In this document: positions 29,844 to 39,020 of the stretch, piece after piece | How positions within the stretch are numbered: the stretch's first letter is position 1 | Layout of the letters: every line of letters begins with the position of its first letter | Assembly: GCF_024211275.1 (NCBI RefSeq) | Contig: NZ_JAMLDX010000007.1 | Location: forward strand, 1 to 64,000 | Source: Sphingomonas tagetis | GTDB taxonomy: Bacteria; Pseudomonadota; Alphaproteobacteria; Sphingomonadales; Sphingomonadaceae | Length of the DNA: 64,000 nt | Reading direction: 5' to 3' | Position numbers and translations under genes: made by a program | Notes under the pieces: generated by a model | Seen by the model: only the letters and a program-made list of their open reading frames with translations | Databases searched by the model: none | Told to the model about the DNA's origin: nothing

Positions 29844-30196
29844 GCGAGCGCCTCACCGCCACCCCGCCGGGCGTCAGGCTCGGCCCGCTGGAGCAAATCG
29901 CTGACGGCGCGGCGCGCAACTTCGTGCTGGAGATGAAGGCGGGGCGGTTCCACGGCTTCGCAGTGCGGCGCGGCGACGGGGTCGCGGGATATGTCGATCG
30001 CTGCCCGCATATGGGACCGCCATTGGCGCAACGGCTCGACCAGTATCTCACCGATGACGGCGCCTTGATCCAATGCAGCTGGCATGGCGCGCTGTTCCGC
30101 ATCGATGATGGCGCCTGTGTCGGCGGGCCGTGCACAGGTGCGGCGCTGATTCCGTGGCCGCTGGAAGTGCGCAAGGGCACGATCTTCACCGCCTAG
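29840..30196 (+). CDS. Rieske [2Fe-2S] protein coupled to hpd
   Basis: 118-aa single-domain Rieske protein with both cluster-binding boxes: Cys55-x-His57 (RCPHMGPPL) and Cys79-x2-His82 (CSWHGALF). No signal peptide or membrane segment, so a soluble ferredoxin-type protein. It begins with TTG overlapping the hpd stop (TTGA), implying co-translation. HPPD itself needs no electron donor, so the partner is unknown; a small Rieske ferredoxin could serve an oxygenase elsewhere. Its 3' end overlaps the convergent monooxygenase gene by 4 bp. Confidence 0.85.
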   Translation: MSERLTATPPGVRLGPLEQIADGAARNFVLEMKAGRFHGFAVRRGDGVAGYVDRCPHMGPPLAQRLDQYLTDDGALIQCSWHGALFRIDDGACVGGPCTGAALIPWPLEVRKGTIFTA

Positions 30197-31662
30197 GCCG
30201 CCGCCTTTCGCGGTGCCGGGTTGGAGAATTCCATTCCTTCATCAACCCCGCCGAACTTGAGCGCGAGCAGGTCGAGCGCGTAATTCTGGTGGACGCGCCA
30301 CGGCTTGCGGTTCCCCTGTTTGGGGAATTTGTCGAGGCCGCGCTGGACATAGCCCGAGGTGAAGCTGAGGAACGGCTCGGGCTGCACATCGCCGCCGATG
30401 CGGGGTGTCGCCTGGCGCATGCCGCGCTTCTTCATCGTGTTGAGCAGCCGCGCGACATAGGCGGCGGTGAGGTCGGACTTCAGCGTCCAGCTGGCGTTGG
30501 TGTAGCCGAAGGACGAGGCGAGGTTCGGAATGTCCGAATACATCATCGCCTTGTAGCCGAGCGATTTCGCCGGATCGACGCTCTCGCCGTCGACGGTGAA
30601 CGGGATGCCGCTCATCAGCTGCATGTCGAGTCCCGTGGCGGTGACGATGATGTCGGCGGGCAGCAGCTCGCCCGATTTGAGGCGGATGCCGTCTTCCTCG
30701 AAGCGCTCGATATGGCCGGTCGCCACCGCCGCGCTGCCATCACGGATCGAGGCGAACAGGTCGGCGTCGGGGACGAGGCAGATGCGCTGGTCCCACGGAT
30801 TGTAACTCGGCGTGAAATGGGTCGCGACGTCGTAATCCGGCCCCAGCTCGCCACGGACCATTTCGACCAGCCGCTTTTTGGTCTGCTCGGGCTTCTTGCG
30901 CGCGAGCCGGTAGAAGAACTGACCCAGCGCGACATTCTTGATCCGCGTCAGGCGATAGGCGAGCCCGCCGGGAAGCTCCGCGCGCAGCCAGTTGGCGATC
31001 CCATCCTCGGACGGGCGCGCGACGATATAGGTCGGCGAGCGCTGGAGCATCGTCACCTGCGCCGCTGTCCTGGCCATCTCCGGCACCAGGGTCACCGCTG
31101 TCGCGCCCGAGCCGATCACCACCACGCGCTTGCCGGCATAGTCGAGCGCCTCGGGCCAGAATTGCGGGTGGACGATCTGGCCCTTGAAGGATTCGCGCCC
31201 GGCGAAGTCGGGGAGATAGCCGGCGGCGTAATTGTAATAGCCCGAGCACATGAAGAGGAAGTTGCAGGTGAACTCGACGCGCTCGCGATCCGGCCCGCGC
31301 TCGACGCTGACGGTCCAGCGCGCTTCCGCGGTCGACCAGCTCGCCGCGGTGACGCGGTGCTGGTGGCGGATATGCCGGTCGATGCCATGATCGCGCGCGG
31401 TTTCGTCGAGATAGCGCAGGATCGACGGCCCGTCGGCGATCGCCTTGGCCTGCGTCCATGGGCGGAAGCTGTAGCCGAGCGTGTACATGTCGCTGTCCGA
31501 GCGGATGCCGGGATAGCGGAACAGGTCCCAGGTGCCGCCGATCCGCTCGCGGCCTTCGAGAATCACATAGCTGCGGTCGGGGCAGTCGCGTCCAAGGAAA
31601 TAGCCCGCGCCGATGCCGGAAATCCCGGCGCCCACCACCACGACGTCGAAATGCTCGCTCAT
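30193..31662 (-). CDS. FAD-dependent monooxygenase of the Baeyer-Villiger/FMO type
   Basis: 489 aa with an FAD-binding Rossmann motif at the N-terminus (VVGAGISGIGAG), GGTWDLFRYPGIRSDSD, and a second NAD(P)-binding motif (VVVIGSGATAVTLVPEMA). This combination is typical of EthA-like Baeyer-Villiger monooxygenases. It should insert oxygen next to a ketone or oxidise N/S centres using NADPH and O2. Clear GGGAGAGG ribosome binding site before the ATG. Substrate unknown. A palindromic site 20 bp upstream suggests repressor control, but no regulator gene is adjacent. Confidence 0.88.
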   Translation of the reverse strand: MSEHFDVVVVGAGISGIGAGYFLGRDCPDRSYVILEGRERIGGTWDLFRYPGIRSDSDMYTLGYSFRPWTQAKAIADGPSILRYLDETARDHGIDRHIRHQHRVTAASWSTAEARWTVSVERGPDRERVEFTCNFLFMCSGYYNYAAGYLPDFAGRESFKGQIVHPQFWPEALDYAGKRVVVIGSGATAVTLVPEMARTAAQVTMLQRSPTYIVARPSEDGIANWLRAELPGGLAYRLTRIKNVALGQFFYRLARKKPEQTKKRLVEMVRGELGPDYDVATHFTPSYNPWDQRICLVPDADLFASIRDGSAAVATGHIERFEEDGIRLKSGELLPADIIVTATGLDMQLMSGIPFTVDGESVDPAKSLGYKAMMYSDIPNLASSFGYTNASWTLKSDLTAAYVARLLNTMKKRGMRQATPRIGGDVQPEPFLSFTSGYVQRGLDKFPKQGNRKPWRVHQNYALDLLALKFGGVDEGMEFSNPAPRKAAA

Positions 31663-31681
31663 TCGCCTCTCCCGAGCGGAT

Positions 31682-31699
31682 ACTTACATGAGTGTAAGT
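31682..31699. promoter_or_regulatory. Operator-like palindrome upstream of the monooxygenase
   Basis: ACTTACATGAGTGTAAGT has perfect 7-bp arms around TGAG. It lies 20 bp upstream of the monooxygenase ATG and overlaps its likely ribosome binding or promoter region. The form resembles TetR-family operators, but no such gene is in the window. Confidence 0.6.
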
Positions 31700-31901
31700 T
31701 GTGTGCAAGCATAGCGGCTTGGATTTGTGAACGCGGGCGTTCTGTAAGTTGACAAAGTTGACAGAAAGCCCGTGTGTTGTGGGCGCGGTTGACAGCTGTC
31801 ATGCGCGGCCAATGAGCGGGACGGACGGCGGGTTGCGGCATGGGTTCGGCATAGCGAGCCGGCGTCTTGTAGGAAAATGGTTTGCCGCCTTCCCCGCTCC
31901 T

Positions 31902-32007
31902 GTCACCCCGGCCTTGTGCCGGGGTCCACGGTTCCACCGGCGATGCGGCTGGAGCCGGTACTGCTTCGCCTGCCGCGCGGTGAACCCCGGCACAAGGCGG
32001 GGGTGAT
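31902..32007. repeat. Inverted repeat pair downstream of tamB
   Basis: Arms at 31902-31925 and 31984-32007 (core CCTTGTGCCGGGGT and its complement) are near-identical inverted copies separated by 58 bases, 28 bases beyond the tamB stop. Such CCCGGCACAAGGC elements are dispersed repeats in sphingomonads as I remember them. It may also act as a transcription end signal. Confidence 0.65.
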
Positions 32008-32034
32008 GGTGAAGGCGTGAGGCTGCCGCGTCCC

Positions 32035-35000
32035 CTAATAATCCTTCGAATATTTGATGCCGACGCTCGATCCGCCGAACGAGCCGGTCTGCGAGAGCAG
32101 GCTGAGCGCGCGGGTCAGGGCGATCTCGAGCTGGACCGCGGTGAAGCCGCGCGCGTCGGTGATGATCTCGACATAGATGTCGTCGGTCAGATATTTGCCC
32201 GCCGCGAGCGCCATGCCGCGCCCGGTGGTGTCGTCTTCGCCCAGGATGCGCAGCCGGTCGATCCCCGCCGCCGAGCGCAATTGCCCGAGCGGATTGAGCC
32301 CGCCGCCCGAGGCGCGCAGCCCGTTCAGCGCCGAAGCGAGCTGGATCGCCTCGGTCGCCGAGAGGTTGGTGACCGAGCTGCCGAACAGCAGCCGCGAGAG
32401 CACTTCGTCCTGCGGCAGGTTCGGCGTCGAGCTGAACGCGATGCGCGGCGCCAGGCCGGTGCCGCCGATGTTGATGTTGGCCGTCACACCTTCCGCGGTC
32501 GTGCTCGCCGCGATGTTGATCACCGGATTGGCGAGCGGCCCACCCTCGAAGCTGACGATGCCGCGGGTCAGCTCGAAGCGGCGGCTGGCGAAGCTGTAGG
32601 TGCCGCGCACCACGCGCGCCTCGCCGGTCACGACCGGCGCTGCCGAGGTGCCGCCGAGCTGCATCCGCGCGCTCCATTCGGATTCGAGCCCCATGCCGGT
32701 CACGAACAGCCGGTTGTCGGCGACGATGCTGACGTTGAGCTTGAACACCCCCCCGCGCGGACGGCGCACGGGCCGCTTGCCGTCGGCGGTGAGTTCGCTC
32801 TTGCGATAGACGCCGGTCAGCTCGGGCACTTCGGCGGCGCCCTGACGGATGATCTGGTAGCGCGCCTCGGGGATGATGATACGCCCCTCGATCAGCCCGC
32901 CGTTGAGCCCGTTGGTGATGCGCAGCTGCCCGGTCGCGGTCGCGCCCAGCGACTCGCTGCGCGCGAGCCGCGCGTTGCGGAAGCGGGCGGTGATGTCGAT
33001 CGGGAAGCCCTCGTCGGCGGCGAGGCCGATCGTCCCGGCGGCGCTCAGCCGGCCATTGCCGGCGACCGCTTCGAGCTCGGTGATGTCGAGCGTCGTGTTG
33101 TCGAACCGCCCCTCGACCTTCATCTGCGACAGTCGCGTTCCCCAGGTCTCATTCTCATAGACCATGTTGCTGCCGCGCAGGATGCCGGCGATGCGCGGCG
33201 AGCGCACCTGGCCGGAGAAGTCCGCCGCTATCGCGACCGGTCCGCTCACCGTCTGGTCGGCAAAGCCGGCGAGCGAGAACAGCACCGCCGAGGGGCCGTT
33301 GTAGCGGACGCCGCCGGCGAGCGGCGCGGCGAGCAGCCGGGTGGTCCAGCTGCCCGCATTCGGGCCGAGCGGCTGGAGCGTCGCGACCATCCGCCCGATC
33401 GTGGTCGGCCCGCGCTTGATCAGCGCACGCGCGTCGCCGCCATCGGGCAGCAGCCGGCCGACAAAGGCGATATCGACCGGCGTCGAGACCCCGGCAAGGC
33501 TCGACCGGGTGAAGCCGGCGATGTTGAGGCGGGCGATGGCGCGCGGGAAGCTCTCGCCGCTCGGCTGGCGGAAATCGAGCGCGCCGGTCGCGGTGCCGCC
33601 GAGGCCGAGCCCGGGCGAGAGCGCATTGGCGACGGCGAGGTCGAGCTTGTCGAGCCGCAGTTGCATCGTGAGGCCGTCGCCCCACACGCCCGCGAGCCGC
33701 GCAGTGCCCTGGCTGAAATCGATCCGCGTCGGCTGGAGCCGGTAGCTGCCCTTGGCGACCTGAATGCGCGCGGGCTGTGCGGTCTTGAAATCGATCCCGT
33801 TCGAGCGGCCCGCCAGCGCCACCAGCCACAGATCGGGCGTGAAGCGGGCATTGGCGGCGACGCGGAACGGCACGCCCGACGAGCCCTCGGCAAAGGCCAG
33901 CGCGCTGCCGCGCCCGCCGCGATAGTCAATCTTCGCGCGGGCGCGGGCGAGCACAAAGTCGCCGCTGCGCAGATTGGCGATTTGCGCGTCGCCGGTGATC
34001 GCGGGCGCGTCGTCATAGAGAATCGCGGTGGCGTTGATCACCGCGCGGCCGATCGTGATCTCGCGGTCGCCGGGGATCTGCGCGTTGCTCGCGGTCGCGC
34101 GCACCACGGCCTGCTGGTATTTGCCCGCCGCCGACAGATCGACCGTGCCGTTGAGGCCCGATCCGGCGAAGCGCAGGTCACCGGCGAACGGCCCCGCCGC
34201 CGTCTGCACGAGGCGTCCGGTGATGTCGGTGCCGGCGAAGCGCGCCTTGCGCACATCGACGCTGAGCTGCCGCCCGGTGCGCACCAGCACATCGGCGGTG
34301 AACGGGCCGTAGCTGGTGCCGCCGCTCGCGGTCACGGCATAGCTGCCGTTCTGCCCGCGGATGCGCGCATTGAGATCGGCGAGACCGACGCCGAGTCCGG
34401 GCCGCGGCACGCGCAGGTTGACCAGCGGCGAGGTCAGGCTGCCGGTGACCCGCGCGAACACCGGGCCATAGCGGTTGGAATAGCCATCGGCGTTGAGCAG
34501 CAGCGCGCCAGCCGGATCGTAGCGGCCCGAGCCGCGCAAGATCTTGAACTGCGGCGCGGCGAGCTTGAGGTTGCTGAAGTTGATGATTCCGCTCGGATCG
34601 AGCCCGACATTGACGCGCAGGATCGCGTTGCCGCCGAGGAAATCGCGCACGCCGCTGTTGAACAATCGCGTGCTGCGCCCGACGATGCGGCCCTTGATCC
34701 CCCAGCCGCCGCCCGGGGCCGCGTAGAGATCGGCGTCGGTGGTCAGATCGACGATGCCGATGCCGTCGATCGTATAGTCGTTGACGCGGCCCTTGAGCGC
34801 GCCGGTGTAGCGCCCGGTGCTGACATTGGCGGCGAGGATCGCGGTGGCGTCGATGCGGTCGGAACGGATGCGGAGATTTTCCGACAGGATCTGCGGCCCG
34901 GTGATGGCGAGATCGCCGCTCAGCGTCACGTTGGTGAGCAGGCCGCCCGCCGCCGCGTTGAGGCCTGAGATGCGCGCCGCCCTGGCCTTGATCGGGACGA

Positions 35001-36225
35001 GGATGCGGTCGGTATTGATGGTCGCCAGTCCCTCGGCATAGACGCGCTCAAGCCGGGTCTCGCCAAAGCCGATCGACGCGGCCTGGAGCTTGTAGTCAAC
35101 CGTCGGGGTGGCGAACGGGCCGTTGAGCGCGACGGCGCCGATCACCGAGCGCCCGTTGAGATTGGGCGCGATCGCGCCGGGGGTGAGCAGCATCGCCTCG
35201 ACCCGGAACTGGTCGAAGGCGGACTTGCCGAGGTCGATCACGCCGGTGGTGGTGAGCGCGAGCGCGTTCGACTTGAGGCGCAGGCGGGTGTCGGCACGGC
35301 GCCGGTCGAGCGTGGCGTCGAGCGCGACCTGCAAATTGGGCGAGGCCAGCCGCTCGACCGGCCCCTTGAGGATCAGGCCGGGCTGGGTGACGCCGCGAAT
35401 CTGGAAACTGCCCTTGCGCGCGGTGATGCCGAGATTCGCCAGCTCGCCACCGCCGAGCGTGCCGAGCGCGCGGCCGCGCCAATTGTCCCAGCTGCCGCGA
35501 CCGCCGAGGCGCACCGCCAGCGGCTGTTTCAGGCCTGCCATGCCTGCGACGAGGCCGTTGGCGGGTGCGGCGAGATCGGCGTGCAGGTCGAGCTTGTTCG
35601 CGTCGGGCACCGCGTCGAGCACCAGCGCCAGCCGGTCGCCGCCCGCACTGCCGAGCGTGCGCCCGTTGACGATCACCCGCGCGCGGCGGTCGGCGATATC
35701 GGCCTCGCCGGTCAGCGTCGCGACGTAGCGCCGCCCCGCGACCGGCGGCTCCAGCACGATGCGGTCGATGGTCAGCCGCCCGATATCGATGTCGAGATCG
35801 GGGAGGAAAGGTGCGTTGGGGTCGCTCGGATCGAGCGCGGGGAGCCGGGTCACGCGCAACAGCGGGCTGGTCATCGAGCGGATGTCGATATGATTGCTGA
35901 AGTACGCGAAGGGCCGCCAGTCGATCGCGATTTGCGGGGAGGTGGCGAAGACGCCCTTGGGGTCGCTGATGCGGACATCGCGGAGGACCATCGCGCCGAA
36001 GACCGAGCCTTCGATCCGCCCGACCTTGACGTTGAGCCCGGTGGCGGTGCTGAACTTGCCGATCTGGTCGACGACGAAGCGCTTGCCCGGGCTGGTGTTG
36101 AGGCCGAGGACCGCGAGCAGCAGCAGCGCGGCGAGGCCGGTGAGCGCCACAACCACCCACTTCGCGGCGCGCTGCCAGGCCGGGCGGCGGACGATGACGA
36201 TGTCAGCGGCTGGTTCCTCGGCCAT
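32035..36225 (-). CDS. tamB: Translocation and assembly module inner-membrane protein TamB
   Basis: 1396-aa protein with one N-terminal membrane anchor (WVVVALTGLAALLLLAVLGL, about 23-42) and a very long beta-rich body typical of the AsmA/TamB bridge-like lipid-transfer family. The C-terminal DUF490 region ends LLSQTGSFGGSSVGIKYSKDY. TamB spans the periplasm and works with the Omp85 protein TamA in outer-membrane protein or phospholipid transport. ATG at 36225 overlaps the tamA stop (TGATG). Terminal aromatic-type ending and partner gene make the identification firm. Long open frames on the opposite strand are compositional shadows. Confidence 0.93.
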   Translation of the reverse strand: MAEEPAADIVIVRRPAWQRAAKWVVVALTGLAALLLLAVLGLNTSPGKRFVVDQIGKFSTATGLNVKVGRIEGSVFGAMVLRDVRISDPKGVFATSPQIAIDWRPFAYFSNHIDIRSMTSPLLRVTRLPALDPSDPNAPFLPDLDIDIGRLTIDRIVLEPPVAGRRYVATLTGEADIADRRARVIVNGRTLGSAGGDRLALVLDAVPDANKLDLHADLAAPANGLVAGMAGLKQPLAVRLGGRGSWDNWRGRALGTLGGGELANLGITARKGSFQIRGVTQPGLILKGPVERLASPNLQVALDATLDRRRADTRLRLKSNALALTTTGVIDLGKSAFDQFRVEAMLLTPGAIAPNLNGRSVIGAVALNGPFATPTVDYKLQAASIGFGETRLERVYAEGLATINTDRILVPIKARAARISGLNAAAGGLLTNVTLSGDLAITGPQILSENLRIRSDRIDATAILAANVSTGRYTGALKGRVNDYTIDGIGIVDLTTDADLYAAPGGGWGIKGRIVGRSTRLFNSGVRDFLGGNAILRVNVGLDPSGIINFSNLKLAAPQFKILRGSGRYDPAGALLLNADGYSNRYGPVFARVTGSLTSPLVNLRVPRPGLGVGLADLNARIRGQNGSYAVTASGGTSYGPFTADVLVRTGRQLSVDVRKARFAGTDITGRLVQTAAGPFAGDLRFAGSGLNGTVDLSAAGKYQQAVVRATASNAQIPGDREITIGRAVINATAILYDDAPAITGDAQIANLRSGDFVLARARAKIDYRGGRGSALAFAEGSSGVPFRVAANARFTPDLWLVALAGRSNGIDFKTAQPARIQVAKGSYRLQPTRIDFSQGTARLAGVWGDGLTMQLRLDKLDLAVANALSPGLGLGGTATGALDFRQPSGESFPRAIARLNIAGFTRSSLAGVSTPVDIAFVGRLLPDGGDARALIKRGPTTIGRMVATLQPLGPNAGSWTTRLLAAPLAGGVRYNGPSAVLFSLAGFADQTVSGPVAIAADFSGQVRSPRIAGILRGSNMVYENETWGTRLSQMKVEGRFDNTTLDITELEAVAGNGRLSAAGTIGLAADEGFPIDITARFRNARLARSESLGATATGQLRITNGLNGGLIEGRIIIPEARYQIIRQGAAEVPELTGVYRKSELTADGKRPVRRPRGGVFKLNVSIVADNRLFVTGMGLESEWSARMQLGGTSAAPVVTGEARVVRGTYSFASRRFELTRGIVSFEGGPLANPVINIAASTTAEGVTANINIGGTGLAPRIAFSSTPNLPQDEVLSRLLFGSSVTNLSATEAIQLASALNGLRASGGGLNPLGQLRSAAGIDRLRILGEDDTTGRGMALAAGKYLTDDIYVEIITDARGFTAVQLEIALTRALSLLSQTGSFGGSSVGIKYSKDY

Positions 36226-38360
36226 CAGAAGGCCTGCCCGATCGAGATGTACAGCGCGACCTTGGACTCGCCCGGCTTGCGCGCGATCGGCGTGGCGATG
36301 TCGAGCCGGAGCGGGCCGAAATTGGTGTACATCCGCCCGCCGACGCCGACGCCGAAGCGCATATCGGTCATCTGCGGGATCTTGCTTTCATAGACCTGCC
36401 CGGCATCGATGAACGGTACGATCCCGAAATTGCCGAAGCGATAGCGCGCCTCGATCGCGAACTCGTTGAAGCTGCGCCCGCCGACCGGCTTGCCGTCGGG
36501 TGAGCGCGGCCCGAGCTCCTGATAGCCGAAGCCGCGCACCGATCCGCCGCCGCCGGCATAATAGCGCCGCGACGGCGCGAGCAGGTCGCGGCCGATGCCC
36601 TGGATCGTGCCGAAGCGCGCGCGCCCGGCAATGACGATGCTGTCGCTCACCGGATAATAAGCGGTGCCCTCGGCCATCGCGCGGGCATAGGGACGCACCG
36701 CGCCGCGCACCGAGGTTTCGGGGCTGAGATTGGCCTTTACGCGGAAGCCGCGCGTCGGGTTGAGCAGATCGTCGGACTTGTCCCACCCGGCGAACAAGGG
36801 CAGCGCGCCGATGAAATAATTGCCGCGCTCGCGCGCGCCGCGGGCGAAATCGTAGCGGTCCTCGCGCGTGCCTACCAGCTCGATGCCGAAGCTGTAGGTC
36901 AGCGGCTTCTGCCAGATCGGGGTCGAATCATAGGAGATGCGCGCGCCGAGCGTGCCGGTGAGGCTGGTGAACGCCTCGACGTCCGAGCGCAGCGCCGAGG
37001 CGAAGATCTGGAGGGTGCGGTCGCGCTTGCCCGCGTTCGAGCGGCGGAAGGTCGCCGACGCGCCCTGCTCCTGCGTGCCGGCGACGCCGGTGAGGATCAG
37101 CGCGCCTTCTGGCGGGAACAGGTTGCGGTGAGTCCAGCTGACCTCGGCGCGGAAGCCCTGGCCGGTGCTGTAGCCCGCCTCGGCCGCCAGCGTGCGCGGC
37201 GGACCCTTGGTCTGGCGGACCAGCAGATCGACATATTCGGTGCCGTCCGGCCCCGCCTGCCCGGTCTTCACCGGCTCGACCGACACGGTCGAGAACAGGC
37301 TGGTCGCAATCAGCGCGTCGCGCAAATCGTCGACCTTGCGGCTGTCATAGAGATCGTCGCGGCCGAAGCGGGTGAGGATGCCGATATGCCTGGTGTCGAA
37401 CACCGCATCGCCCTCGGTGCGGATGCCGCCGAAGCTCGACCGCGCGCCGGTGGTGATCGGCAGCACATAGTCGCCGGTGTGAGTCTCCTCGTCGAGCAAT
37501 ATGTCGCGCTGGCCGACCTCGGCAAAGGGATAGCCGGTCTGCGGCAGCACCAGGCTGATCCGGGCTTCGGCCGCCTGCACGCGCACCGCATCGATCGCCT
37601 CGCCGACCTTGAGCGCGAAATTGTCGGCGATCAGCGTCGGCGGCACGGTCGGGCCGGCGTCGAGCTTGATCGTGCCGAGCCGATAGAGCGGTCCCGGCGT
37701 CGCGGCGATGGTCGCGGTCACTCGACGTTCGCCGGCCCCCACCTGCTTATCTGGCGTCTGCTCGACCGTCGCGACGGCAGTGGCGTCATAATAGCCGAGC
37801 GAGCGCATCAGCCGCACCGCCAGCTTCTCGTCCTCGCGCGCGCGCGCACCGATGATCGCGGCATTGGCGGCGCGGCCGTCGCCATCCTCCAGCGCCGACA
37901 AATTCTCGAACTGGTCGGTCAGGCCGAGTTCGTCGAGCCCGGTGACGCGCGTGACGTAGCGGATCTCGACCGCAGCCTCGTCATTGACCTGAGCCGTCTC
38001 GGCGACGGGCGTGGTGTCGAATTCGGCGATCGGCGGCAGCGGCGCGGCGATCTCCGCCTCCTTGCCCGCGCTGTCGAGATCGGCGGCATCCTCGATCGGC
38101 TCGACCGCCACGCTGCCGCCCGGCGCGGTCGCGGGATCGGCCGGCGCGATCTGTTCGAGCGGCGCGTTGACGTCGTCGCTGAGCGGCGGCAACGACTTTT
38201 CGAACTCTTCGTCCGACACGATCGGCTTTTCCGGCGCCGCCGCAGCGGGCGGTTGCGGCTTGGGATCGTCGGCCGGCGCGCCCTGCCCCGGCTTGGGCGT
38301 GCTGCCGATCTGCGCCAGCGCGCTCGCCGGAAGGAGCGCACCGCTTGCCAGCAGCAACAT
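36225..38360 (-). CDS. tamA: Outer-membrane Omp85-family protein TamA
   Basis: About 711 aa: signal peptide (MLLLASGALLPASALA), a Pro/Ala/Glu-rich segment of about 130 residues unlike E. coli TamA, POTRA-type domains, and a C-terminal 16-strand barrel with the Omp85 signatures GGGGSVRGFGYQELGP and the terminal VALYISIGQAF. The start is uncertain: the ATG at 38360 begins the signal peptide, but a GGGAGG lies about 35 bases upstream, so a TTG at 38375 or 38363 is possible. Directly coupled to tamB. Confidence 0.9.
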   Translation of the reverse strand: MLLLASGALLPASALAQIGSTPKPGQGAPADDPKPQPPAAAAPEKPIVSDEEFEKSLPPLSDDVNAPLEQIAPADPATAPGGSVAVEPIEDAADLDSAGKEAEIAAPLPPIAEFDTTPVAETAQVNDEAAVEIRYVTRVTGLDELGLTDQFENLSALEDGDGRAANAAIIGARAREDEKLAVRLMRSLGYYDATAVATVEQTPDKQVGAGERRVTATIAATPGPLYRLGTIKLDAGPTVPPTLIADNFALKVGEAIDAVRVQAAEARISLVLPQTGYPFAEVGQRDILLDEETHTGDYVLPITTGARSSFGGIRTEGDAVFDTRHIGILTRFGRDDLYDSRKVDDLRDALIATSLFSTVSVEPVKTGQAGPDGTEYVDLLVRQTKGPPRTLAAEAGYSTGQGFRAEVSWTHRNLFPPEGALILTGVAGTQEQGASATFRRSNAGKRDRTLQIFASALRSDVEAFTSLTGTLGARISYDSTPIWQKPLTYSFGIELVGTREDRYDFARGARERGNYFIGALPLFAGWDKSDDLLNPTRGFRVKANLSPETSVRGAVRPYARAMAEGTAYYPVSDSIVIAGRARFGTIQGIGRDLLAPSRRYYAGGGGSVRGFGYQELGPRSPDGKPVGGRSFNEFAIEARYRFGNFGIVPFIDAGQVYESKIPQMTDMRFGVGVGGRMYTNFGPLRLDIATPIARKPGESKVALYISIGQAF

Positions 38361-38468
38361 CAACGGCCGCAAACCCGAAATTGCCCTGTCCTCCCAAAGG
38401 GATCGCGCGCATGCGCACCCGCTCGCTAGCGTAACGAGCAAGCCGAAGGAAGGTTCAAGCTTTCGCAG

Positions 38469-38921
38469 TCAGCCGGTGCGCGCGATATTGGCGGCGGCGG
38501 TCTCGACGCGTTCGAGCATCTTGCGCAGCAGCGCCTGCTCGTCGGCCGACAAGCTTGCGAAGATGCGGCGCTCGAACTCCAGCGCCTGCGGGGCGATCTG
38601 GCGGTAGAGCGTCCAGCCGTCGGCGCTGAGGTCGAGCAAATGCGAGCGCTGGTCGTCGGGATTGGGCGTGCGCGTCACCAGCCCGCGGTCGTAGAGCGAA
38701 ATCGCCGCACGACTGACCGTCACCTTGTCCATGTGCGTCCGGCCGCAGATCGCCTGCTGGCTCATCGCACCGAATTCGGCGAGCACGCAGGTCAGCCGCC
38801 ATTCGGGAATGCGCAGCCCGAACTGCGCATGATAGGCAGCCGCAATCGTGCTGGAGACGCGATTCGACGCCACCGAAAGGCGGTAAGGAAGAAACGAGTC
38901 CAGCTTGAGTGTTGCCGTCAT
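38469..38921 (-). CDS. MarR-family transcription regulator
   Basis: 150-aa winged-helix protein: PYRLSVASNRVSSTIAAAYHAQFGLRIPEWRLTCVLAEFG, recognition-helix region HMDKVTVSRAAISLYDRGLVTRTPNPDDQRSH (a typical MarR wing with DxRS) and C-terminal dimerisation helices. The ATG at 38921 has no strong ribosome binding site; an upstream TTG at 38957 falls inside the operator-like repeat and is unlikely. Faces the same way as the transporter gene, 99 bp after it. Probably autoregulated through the sites upstream. Confidence 0.88.
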   Translation of the reverse strand: MTATLKLDSFLPYRLSVASNRVSSTIAAAYHAQFGLRIPEWRLTCVLAEFGAMSQQAICGRTHMDKVTVSRAAISLYDRGLVTRTPNPDDQRSHLLDLSADGWTLYRQIAPQALEFERRIFASLSADEQALLRKMLERVETAAANIARTG

Positions 38922-38953
38922 AGGACAGTGAATGCCGCGTTCCGGCAGTGGGC

Positions 38954-39015
38954 GCAATCACACGATTGCTTTACCCTACGGAAAGCTGGACTGCGGCGCA
39001 CGCAATCGTCCGATT
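38954..39015. promoter_or_regulatory. Two MarR-type operator candidates upstream of marR
   Basis: GCAATC-ACAC-GATTGC (38954-38969) is a perfect 6-bp inverted repeat; a second copy GCAATC-GTCC-GATT (39002-39015) keeps the left arm and four bases of the right arm. The two are 48 bp apart, between marR and the transporter stop codon. Repeated half-sites at this place are a usual sign of autorepression. Confidence 0.6.
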
Positions 39016-39020
39016 TTGGG

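Larger units (their letters stand above)
31663..32034. other. Intergenic region with several palindromes and repeats
   Basis: No gene seen in 370 bases. It contains the operator-like site at 31682-31699, a tandem 9-mer AAGTTGACA at 31746-31763, a perfect 12-bp palindrome TGACAGCTGTCA at 31790-31801, and a 24-bp inverted repeat pair at 31902-32007. Confidence 0.7.

Noticed and set aside
31902..32007. Inverted repeat as the ends of an insertion sequence
   Set aside because: Only 58 bases lie between the arms and there is no transposase; it fits a dispersed short repeat better.
32017..34968. 983-codon open frame on the plus strand opposite tamB
   Set aside because: It mirrors tamB in the antisense frame that stays open in GC-rich DNA. 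The product is extremely rich in Arg, Ala, Gly and Asp with no domain, while tamB is a recognised gene.
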